Shown here in pieces: positions 1 to 5,256 of a stretch of DNA of 11,163 nt. Source of the stretch: Rhodoferax sp. (lineage in GTDB: Bacteria > Pseudomonadota > Gammaproteobacteria > Burkholderiales > Burkholderiaceae_C); contig JAQSDS010000462.1 of the NCBI GenBank assembly GCA_029946045.1, positions 1 through 11,163 of the forward strand, read 5' to 3'. The notes under the pieces are model-generated. The model worked only from the letters and a program-made list of their open reading frames with translations. It had not been told where the DNA came from and ran no database searches. Each line of letters opens with the position of its first letter. The first letter of the stretch is position 1. Both the position numbers and the translations under genes were made by a program.

Positions 1-912
1 GACCGCTACAAGCTGCTGGCCTTCGTTCTGTCGGCGGCGCTGGCGGGCCTGGCCAACGCGACCTTTCACCCGGTTGATTTCACTATTTTGAACCAGCGCG
101 TGTCGGCGCCGCGCCTGGGCCACGCTTTCAGCGCCCATGGCCTCACGGGCAATCTGGGCTGGGCGGCGGCGCCGGTTTTTTTTGCCACATTCACTGCGGT
201 GAGCAACTGGCGCACGGCCTATGTCGTGGCGGCGCTGCTTTACGTGGGCGTGCTGGCGCTGATGTGGCTGCATCGTGACAAGCTCAAGACCCAGGCGGTG
301 GTGCACCACGCCGACACGTCGGCCGAACACAGCATGGCGTTCATGAAGCTGCCGGTGGTGTGGTGGTGTTTCGCCTTTTTTTTGCTTTCCACCATGACGC
401 TGGCGGTGGTGCAGAGTTTTTCGGTTTCCATTCTCAAGGCCATGCACGGCATCAGTTTTGAGTCCGCCACGCTGACACTCACAGCTTACATGCTGTGCGG
501 TGCGCTGGGTATGTTTGTCGGCGGTTTTGTGGCTGCCAAATCGCGCCACAGCGACCGGGTGGTGGCGCTGGCGATGTCGTCGGCGGCCGTGTTGCTGGCG
601 TTGTGCGGCACCGGAGTTTTTGGCGCCACGCTGACCATGGTGGTGCTGGCTGCCACTGGATTTGCGGTGGGCATTGGTGGCCCGTCGCGCGACATGATGA
701 TCAAAAAAGCAACGCCCAAAGGCGCCACCGGCCGGGTCTATGGCCTGGTTTATTCGGGGCTGGATACCGGCTTTGCTATTTCACCGCTGGTTTTTGGCGC
801 TTTCATGGACCGCGGTTGGTATGCAGCCACCCTGTTTGGGGCAGCAGCCGTTTTGCTTTTGAGCGTGGTGGCTGCGCTGGGGGTCGGTCAGCGCACGGTT
901 CTCAGAACTTGA
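1..912 (+). CDS. MFS transporter, FSR-like, 3' part (5' end outside window)
   Basis: The reading frame is open from base 1, so the gene begins upstream of the window; a TTG at 88 is only an internal codon. The visible 303 residues are dominated by hydrophobic segments separated by short charged loops, as in the C-terminal two thirds of a 12-helix major facilitator. A near-N-terminal stretch with GLANATFHPVD and a later GPSRDMMIKKATP loop resemble the FSR (fosmidomycin-resistance-like) branch of MFS proteins. A polar loop (HRDKLKTQ to HADTSAEH, about residues 86-105) looks like the central cytoplasmic loop between the two six-helix halves. It is an inner-membrane secondary transporter; the substrate cannot be read from the sequence. 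Its stop (910-912) lies one base from the stop of the convergent rhodanese gene. The MFS assignment is strong, the FSR subfamily moderate. Confidence 0.85.
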   Translation, partial: DRYKLLAFVLSAALAGLANATFHPVDFTILNQRVSAPRLGHAFSAHGLTGNLGWAAAPVFFATFTAVSNWRTAYVVAALLYVGVLALMWLHRDKLKTQAVVHHADTSAEHSMAFMKLPVVWWCFAFFLLSTMTLAVVQSFSVSILKAMHGISFESATLTLTAYMLCGALGMFVGGFVAAKSRHSDRVVALAMSSAAVLLALCGTGVFGATLTMVVLAATGFAVGIGGPSRDMMIKKATPKGATGRVYGLVYSGLDTGFAISPLVFGAFMDRGWYAATLFGAAAVLLLSVVAALGVGQRTVLRT

Positions 913-913
913 G

Positions 914-2068
914 TCAATGCCCCTTGATGGTGTAACTGCCGTCTTTGAGCCATTTGATCTCGGCATCCAGAAACACGGTTTTGAGCTCGGGCTTGTAGAG
1001 TTTGACCATGTCGTGGGCTTCACCACTGCGTCCGCCGGCACCGCAAAAGAAGACGATGGGCTTGTCGGTCGGCAGTTTGTCGATGTTTTTCTCCAGAGAA
1101 TTGACCGGCATGTTGACTGCGCCCTTGAAGCTGCCCGTGGCAAATTCTGACGCATCACGCACGTCGATCAAATGCACGGTATCAGGTGCTTCCTTGTAAA
1201 TGCGCTCGAACGAGGCCACGGTGATGGTGCCTGACTCCTTGCCGGCTTCCATGACCGGCGCTTTGGCTGCAGGCGCCGCTGCGGCGCTTGCCGTGGGGCC
1301 GGGACCATACGCCTTGGCCCAGGCCGGATAACCTTCAGGAACCACCTTGACGTTGGTGTAGCCCAGTTTGATGGCCTTGGCGGCCGAGTCATTGCTGAGC
1401 TTGCAGGCCAGACCGTCGCAGTAGAAAAACAGGGCGGCAGCTTTGTCGGCAGGCAGCATCTCTGCAGCTAGCTTGTCAAATTGCGAATCCGGCAGATTGA
1501 TGGCGCCTGGAATGTGTCCGACTTCGTACTTGCGCGCTTTGGGCCGCGCGTCGATCAGCGTCATCGGTGCTTTTTCGTCCATCAGCTTCTTGAGGTGGGC
1601 CACGCTGACGGCGTGCAGGTTGCCGTTTTTGATCCAGTCAGGAAAACCTGCTGCGTAGACCCGGATGTTGGTGTAGCCCAGTTTTTCTGCCTTGAATGCC
1701 GAGTTATGGCTCAGGATGCACTCGGGGCCATCGCAATAAAAAACCAGCAAGGTGGCTTTGTCGGCGGGCAGCAGAGTGGGCGCCAGCTTGTCGAACATCG
1801 AGTCAGGAATATTGACGGCGGTCTGGATATGGCCCAGGTCGTATTTGCGGGCGGCCGGGCGTGAATCGACGATCATGACGCCATCTATTTTCGGCACCAC
1901 AGCCTGTTGCTTGACAAAGTCAACGTCGACCAGCTTGCTGTACCAGTTGGCCTTGGGCTGCACGGCCGCTGCATCCTGTGCCAGGGCAGCGGTTGAAACA
2001 AAGGCCCCTGCGCTCATCATCAGGGAAGCCAGGATGGCGCCATAGAGCGGGATTTTTTTGAACTTCAC
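914..2068 (-). CDS. exported protein with three rhodanese domains
   Basis: 384 residues. The start is GTG at 2068, supported by an AAGGAG ribosome binding site at 2075-2080, six bases upstream. A Sec signal peptide is clear (basic MKFKK, hydrophobic stretch, probable cleavage after AALA, residue 30), so the protein acts in the periplasm. Three rhodanese modules follow, at about 45-150, 152-252 and 283-378, the last after an Ala/Pro-rich linker (253-282). Modules 1 and 2 are close relatives (about 48 of 76 aligned residues identical without gaps by eye) and carry an unusual loop, YCDGxxCxLS, with Cys112/Cys117 and Cys217/Cys222. Module 3 is divergent and has the classical CxxGxRS loop (Cys342, CGAGGRS). 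Rhodaneses carry sulfane sulfur as a cysteine persulfide; the donor and acceptor here are unknown. It follows the cytochrome genes on the same strand but is separated from them by the hairpin array, so it may be the last gene of that operon or have its own promoter. Confidence 0.9.
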   Translation of the reverse strand: MKFKKIPLYGAILASLMMSAGAFVSTAALAQDAAAVQPKANWYSKLVDVDFVKQQAVVPKIDGVMIVDSRPAARKYDLGHIQTAVNIPDSMFDKLAPTLLPADKATLLVFYCDGPECILSHNSAFKAEKLGYTNIRVYAAGFPDWIKNGNLHAVSVAHLKKLMDEKAPMTLIDARPKARKYEVGHIPGAINLPDSQFDKLAAEMLPADKAAALFFYCDGLACKLSNDSAAKAIKLGYTNVKVVPEGYPAWAKAYGPGPTASAAAAPAAKAPVMEAGKESGTITVASFERIYKEAPDTVHLIDVRDASEFATGSFKGAVNMPVNSLEKNIDKLPTDKPIVFFCGAGGRSGEAHDMVKLYKPELKTVFLDAEIKWLKDGSYTIKGH

Positions 2069-2094
2069 GGTGAACTCCTTTAAAGAAACCTTGC

Positions 2095-2298
2095 GGGTCA
2101 GACCACTCGCGTAGCGACGTGCTCTGACCCCAACTAACTTGAATTGCGGGTCAGACCACTCGCTTGGCGACGTGCTCTGACCTCAACTAACTTGAAACCT
2201 TGCGGGTCAGACCACTCGCCTGGCGACGTGCTCTGACCCCAACTGATCAAGACTTGTGGGTCAGACCACTCGCTTGGCGACGTGCCCTGACCCCAACT
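2095..2298. repeat. array of four 36-bp hairpin (REP-like) repeats
   Basis: Four near-identical 36-bp units lie at 2095-2130, 2148-2183, 2204-2239 and 2258-2293, each followed by CAACT. Start-to-start periods are 53, 56 and 54 bp. Each unit is an imperfect palindrome: GGGTCAGA pairs with TCTGACCC (8 bp), then a C:C mismatch, CAC with GTG, one bulged C, and T-CGC with GCG-A around a 3-base loop (GTA, TTG, CTG, TTG). The linkers (17, 20 and 18 bp) are also related: TAACTTGAA follows copies 1 and 2, and GAAACCTTGC precedes copies 1 and 3. This suggests tandem duplication of a longer unit. The array fills the gap between the monoheme cytochrome stop and the rhodanese ribosome binding site, so it would form four stem-loops in a - strand operon transcript. 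It resembles intercistronic REP/BIME elements of other proteobacteria; that classification is inference. Confidence 0.9.
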
Positions 2299-2301
2299 GG
2301 G

Positions 2302-2694
2302 TTAGCTGCAACTGGCTGGGGAATCGCCGTCTTTGGCGCCCTTGATCAGAAAGGCCTTGATGTCTTCAAAGAGTTCCTTGTCAGGGGTGTCGGCAAACTT
2401 GGCTGCGGCCTTGTTGGTCGACTGGATGCTGGCGCGGTAGTCCTTGCCGACGTATTTGCTGACCGTGTCCTTGCCCTTGGCGTGTTTGTCGGTCAGCAGG
2501 TAAGCCGTCCAGTCGGCCTTGGTCTTGGTGCTGGGGTTGATTGACCCGATCGGCGACGCCACATGGCACGAGGTGCAGACGCTGCGGTAGTAAACCCGAC
2601 CACGTTTCCAGTCTGCGTCGTAGGCTTGTGCAGAAAAGGATGCGCCCATCAGGGCGAGCAGGGCGGCGACAGGTAGTGCTTTGGATAATTTCAT
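2302..2694 (-). CDS. small periplasmic monoheme cytochrome c
   Basis: 130 residues. ATG at 2694 has AGGAG at 2700-2704, five bases upstream. Residues 1-24 form a signal peptide (cleavage expected after SAQA). The mature protein has one haem c attachment site, C40-TS-C43-H44, so it should be matured in the periplasm by the cytochrome c machinery. The mature chain has no methionine at all, so the usual Met sixth ligand of class I cytochromes is absent. The only other histidine is His71 (in DKHAKG), the best candidate for the sixth ligand. A lone cysteine sits next to the C terminus (Cys129 in PASCS). The gene begins 25 bases after the cytochrome b stop. The likely role is electron shuttling between the membrane cytochrome b and the octaheme protein; small monoheme cytochromes accompany OTR-type octahaem genes elsewhere. 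The role is inferred from context. Confidence 0.88.
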   Translation of the reverse strand: MKLSKALPVAALLALMGASFSAQAYDADWKRGRVYYRSVCTSCHVASPIGSINPSTKTKADWTAYLLTDKHAKGKDTVSKYVGKDYRASIQSTNKAAAKFADTPDKELFEDIKAFLIKGAKDGDSPASCS

Positions 2695-2719
2695 GATGAC
2701 TCCTAAAAAATGAGGCTTG

Positions 2720-3331
2720 TTATGAATGGCGTGGTTTTTCGATTTCTTCCCAGCCTGTGATCATGGCTTTGATCTGGGACGTGAGCTTGTGCCCGGTGGT
2801 GGCCAGATACAGGTGCGAAATCAGGAAGGCCAGCATCAGGAACGCGCCAATCGTGTGTGCTGTGGCCACCCATTCGAGTTGAAGTGCGCTCAAACCCCAG
2901 GCCGACCAATCGGCGTAGAAAAGGTAGAGCCAGCCCGTGATCCACAGCAGCGGGCTGAGCAGTGTCAGGATCAGCAGGTAGGTGATGCGTTGCAGCGGGT
3001 TGTGCTTGAGCACGGATGTGGGCCTGAACGGATGCGGCTCGTCCTTGAAGATGCCCGAAGAGTAGTAATGCATGATCGCCACCACTTTGTCGGTGGTCGG
3101 GATGTACTGGCGCCATTCGCCGGTCGTGACGTGCCAGAAGATGGCAAAAATCCAGAGTCCCACCAGGGCCCAGGCGGCAATGGTGTGATAACCCACGGCT
3201 TTCTCAAAGCCGAACAGTTTGTAGGTGCCGTGAATCTCGAAGCCGGACACCATCAGGAAGATGATCAGGGAGGCTTGTGACCAGTGCCAGAAGCGCACAA
3301 AACCCTTGAATAAATAGACACGTTCAGTCAT
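2720..3331 (-). CDS. cytochrome b561-type membrane electron carrier
   Basis: 203 residues. ATG at 3331 is preceded by AAGGAG (3339-3344) that overlaps the octaheme stop codon, so translation of the two is probably coupled (11-base gap). Four hydrophobic helices are visible at about 17-37, 48-69, 115-138 and 152-176. Histidines placed for b-haem binding are His16 (RFWHW), His49 (GYHT), His67 (FWHVTTG), His159 (TAHTIGA) and His173 (ISHLYLATTGH). This is the pattern of the bacterial cytochrome b561 / Ni-Fe hydrogenase b-subunit family (PF01292-like), whose members exchange electrons between the quinone pool and periplasmic partners through two b haems. Between two periplasmic c-type cytochrome genes, it is the expected quinol-linked membrane anchor of the chain. 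The family call is firm; the direction of electron flow is not visible from sequence. Confidence 0.9.
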   Translation of the reverse strand: MTERVYLFKGFVRFWHWSQASLIIFLMVSGFEIHGTYKLFGFEKAVGYHTIAAWALVGLWIFAIFWHVTTGEWRQYIPTTDKVVAIMHYYSSGIFKDEPHPFRPTSVLKHNPLQRITYLLILTLLSPLLWITGWLYLFYADWSAWGLSALQLEWVATAHTIGAFLMLAFLISHLYLATTGHKLTSQIKAMITGWEEIEKPRHS

Positions 3332-3342
3332 TTTGATTCTCC

Positions 3343-4950
3343 TTAAGCCTTGCGGCGTAAAACGATACGCATCGCGCCATGACCCAGTACCGCAAGCAGC
3401 GTCAGCAGCGCGAGGCCCCAGCCCAACTTGTCAAGCAAAGGGTTGGCACTGCTGCCCGGCATGTAAATCCCAGGCAAACCGGCCAGGCGTCCGTTCTTGG
3501 CATGGCATTCGACACAGCCCAGCGCCTTGTCCTTGGGGGCAACCATGTGGGTGATGGGCCAGTCCATCTGGGTCTTGACGAAGCCAAATTTGCCGGAGTA
3601 GGGAACGCCTGACACCTTCACACCGGCCTGAAGGGCTTTGTCCCATTCCAGGTTCTTCCAGTAACCGGTGTCATCGTTGCCCGCGGTGTGCGGGGTCAGC
3701 AGCGTCATGTTGACGGTGTCATAGGGCTGCTTACCGCCAAAGCGCTTGACTGGCCAGATCATTGACTTGCCGTCGGTCGGACTGCCGCCCAGCGTGTTGA
3801 TGTGTGTGACGTCTGCGTTCACATCCAGCTTGTCGGTCTTCAGGGTGTAGTTGACCTGGCCGTTGAACCACACATAGGTGGGCTTGACGTTCTCGGCCAT
3901 GATGAAGTCACCCTTGCGCGACTCATAGGTGATGTGGCCCTTGGCATCCTTGCGCACAATGTGCTCGCCTTTTTCATCGCGCTGGCCTGCGGTAGACCAG
4001 TCCCAGTTCATCTTGGTGGCAATGCCGCCGCGGGCGAACTCCGGGATGTGGCAGGTCTGGCAGGCCAGTTTGGTGGCATGCTGGTTCAGGCGGGCATCTT
4101 GCTTGTGTGGGCCGTTGCCGTGGCAGGAGACGCAGGTGGCAGGGTTGGCACTGACAGCGGAACCACGCAGGTAGGCCCCCGCAGCGTCCTTGGCTGTGGG
4201 CGTGTAGCGGCTGCCAGCGACATCGTGGCTGGAAGTCTTGTGGCAGGTGCCGCAGGTAAAGTCCAGGCCCGAAGCGTCCATGTGTACATCCAGCGATTTC
4301 TCGGGTGCCGCCAAGGAGCTGTCCATGTCGCCGTGTTTGACGCCATCCCCACCGCCGCCGTTGAAGTGGCAGCCGCCGCAGGTGTCGCGGCTGGACTTGC
4401 CAACTTTCTGGGCAATTTTGGACAGGTCAATGGCCTTCAAAATCTTGCCTGAACCCGGCGGGAATTCCATATCTTTGGTGACCACGTTGCCGGCCAGTCC
4501 AGAAGGCTTTTTGTAGTTGCCTGAGGTGTCGTGGCAGACCAAACAGTCCACATTTTCTTCCGACGTGAAGTCAAAGCTGGCATCTTTCCAGCCATAACCA
4601 ATGTGGCAGCTGTTGCAGGCGGCTTCGTTGGAGGCAATGGAAATGCAGAAGTTGTTGACGACGTTTTTCTTGCCCAGCAACTGGTTGGTGTCCGGGTTTT
4701 TGTATTCCCATTTCCAGTGTTTGGTACGGTGGATCTGGCCTGCAGCTTCGGTATGGCAACTCAGACAGGCCTTGGTGACCTCTGGCCCGGAGGCAAACTC
4801 GCGTTGCAGTTCCTTGAACTTGGTGTGGTCGGCCGTGGTGTTGAGCTTGACCGACTTGGGTTCTTCAGCGTTGGCCGAGCCCAGTGCAGTGAACCCCATC
4901 CAGCCCGCTAAACAGACCGCTAGCGCGATGCGGCTTGATTTGGACATCAT
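3343..4950 (-). CDS. octaheme c-type cytochrome, tetrathionate reductase (OTR) family
   Basis: 535 residues from ATG at 4950. This start is preferred over the TTG at 4956 because AAAGG at 4957-4961 lies six bases from the ATG but touches the TTG. A signal peptide covers about residues 1-28 (cleavage near SANA). Eight CxxCH haem sites follow: CLSCH 62-66, CNSCH 112-116, CLVCH 136-140, CGGCH 191-195, CGTCH 233-237, CVSCH 273-277, CQTCH 297-301 and, after a long gap, CVECH 479-483. The stretch around haems 1-3 (NNFCISIASNEAACNSCH, GYGWKDASFDF, VDCLVCHDTSGNYKK) matches what I recall of the Shewanella octahaem tetrathionate reductase (TIGR04315-type). That enzyme reduces tetrathionate, nitrite and hydroxylamine in vitro and has a lysine-ligated active-site haem. 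A C-terminal hydrophobic helix (about 507-526) ending in RIVLRRKA should anchor the protein in the inner membrane facing the periplasm. It is the first gene of the cytochrome operon. The natural substrate is unknown. Confidence 0.92.
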   Translation of the reverse strand: MMSKSSRIALAVCLAGWMGFTALGSANAEEPKSVKLNTTADHTKFKELQREFASGPEVTKACLSCHTEAAGQIHRTKHWKWEYKNPDTNQLLGKKNVVNNFCISIASNEAACNSCHIGYGWKDASFDFTSEENVDCLVCHDTSGNYKKPSGLAGNVVTKDMEFPPGSGKILKAIDLSKIAQKVGKSSRDTCGGCHFNGGGGDGVKHGDMDSSLAAPEKSLDVHMDASGLDFTCGTCHKTSSHDVAGSRYTPTAKDAAGAYLRGSAVSANPATCVSCHGNGPHKQDARLNQHATKLACQTCHIPEFARGGIATKMNWDWSTAGQRDEKGEHIVRKDAKGHITYESRKGDFIMAENVKPTYVWFNGQVNYTLKTDKLDVNADVTHINTLGGSPTDGKSMIWPVKRFGGKQPYDTVNMTLLTPHTAGNDDTGYWKNLEWDKALQAGVKVSGVPYSGKFGFVKTQMDWPITHMVAPKDKALGCVECHAKNGRLAGLPGIYMPGSSANPLLDKLGWGLALLTLLAVLGHGAMRIVLRRKA

Positions 4951-4956
4951 CTGCAA

Positions 4957-4961
4957 CCTTT
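4957..4961 (-). promoter_or_regulatory. ribosome binding site deciding the octaheme start
   Basis: On the - strand this reads AAAGG and lies six bases before the ATG at 4950 and nine before a second in-frame ATG at 4947. It rules out the upstream in-frame TTG at 4956, which would leave no spacing. Confidence 0.6.
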
Positions 4962-4974
4962 CGTTAAGTTATTT

Positions 4975-4980
4975 TTAATA
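4975..4980 (-). promoter_or_regulatory. putative -10 element of the octaheme operon
   Basis: On the - strand this reads TATTAA (4 of 6 matches to TATAAT). If used, transcription would begin near 4968, which puts the centre of the inverted repeat at 5003-5016 at -41.5, the standard position for class II FNR/CRP activation, and the second box (5028-5041) at -66.5. No good -35 element is present at the right distance, as expected for an activator-dependent promoter. The untranslated leader would be short, about 17 bases. An alternative -10 is TATACA on the - strand at 4995-5000. Confidence 0.35.
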
Positions 4981-5002
4981 TTCGGAACTAGTGATGTATA
5001 TT

Positions 5003-5016
5003 TTGATGAGCATCCT
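5003..5016. promoter_or_regulatory. degenerate FNR/CRP-type box
   Basis: TTGAT-GAGC-ATCCT: the left half matches the FNR/Anr consensus TTGAT-N4-ATCAA perfectly, and the right half has two mismatches. Its centre is 25 bp from the stronger box at 5028-5041. It is placed at -41.5 relative to the putative octaheme promoter. Taken alone it would be weak; the spacing and the second box raise its value. Confidence 0.4.
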
Positions 5017-5027
5017 GACTTAACTCT

Positions 5028-5041
5028 TTGACAAAAATCAA
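5028..5041. promoter_or_regulatory. FNR/Anr-type binding site
   Basis: TTGAC-AAAA-ATCAA matches the FNR/Anr/Dnr consensus TTGAT-N4-ATCAA at nine of ten defined positions. It lies between the divergent octaheme operon and the c-di-GMP gene. An oxygen- or nitric-oxide-responsive FNR-family regulator would fit an anaerobic respiration operon. The regulator gene is not in the window. CRP itself prefers TGTGA half-sites, so FNR-like factors fit better. Confidence 0.55.
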
Positions 5042-5079
5042 AAAAACCAAGGGAAAACCCTAGATCCTGATGAGGAGCC

Positions 5080-5256
5080 ATGGCTTACGTTATGCAGAAC
5101 ATCTGGTTCCCATTGGCTGGAAAGCCTGTAGCATCAAGGCATGCCATTAAAAAATATCAGTCAAAAGGTCGGGACGCATTGGAAGCCCGCCCAGTTGATT
5201 GCCCCGCTGGTCACCCTGGTCATGCTGGTTGTCACCTTTGGCTATTGGCTCAATGA
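5080..5256 (+). CDS. candidate short upstream ORF overlapping the c-di-GMP gene start
   Basis: A 58-codon frame opens with ATG at 5080 just after GAGGAG (5072-5077), a stronger ribosome binding sequence than the one before the main gene at 5141, although its spacing of two bases is short. It runs MAYVMQNIWFPLAGK and onward, in a different frame from the main gene, and ends at TGA 5254-5256, overlapping the main gene by 116 bases. The first 20 codons do not overlap anything. The start codon sits inside a perfect 10-bp palindrome, AGCCATGGCT (5076-5085). I recognise no family. It could be a leader peptide that tunes translation of the downstream gene, or chance. Confidence 0.2.
   Translation: MAYVMQNIWFPLAGKPVASRHAIKKYQSKGRDALEARPVDCPAGHPGHAGCHLWLLAQ

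Noticed and set aside
495..935. 146-codon + strand ORF inside the MFS gene
   Set aside because: It is a shifted-frame shadow; the MFS frame has continuous membrane helices and conserved loops through the same bases.
2095..2298. CRISPR array (36-bp repeats with short spacers)
   Set aside because: The spacers are only 17-20 bp and related to each other, the whole repeat is a palindrome, and there are no cas genes. Tandem REP-like hairpins fit better.
2200..2544. 114-codon + strand ORF with a repeated peptide (VRPLAWRRALTPT)
   Set aside because: It is only the translation of the hairpin repeats continuing antisense into the monoheme cytochrome gene; it has no ribosome binding site.
3802..4452. 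216-codon + strand ORF and other antisense frames over the octaheme gene
   Set aside because: The opposite strand codes for eight regular CxxCH sites; the + strand frame has no recognisable domain or start signal.
5028..5033. Perfect sigma-70 -35 hexamer TTGACA for the c-di-GMP gene
   Set aside because: No acceptable -10 lies 16-19 bases downstream (the sequence there is GGGAAAAC), and the hexamer is part of the FNR-type inverted repeat.
5050..5061. Terminator from AGGG-AAAA-CCCT
   Set aside because: The stem is only four pairs and no T tract follows on either strand.
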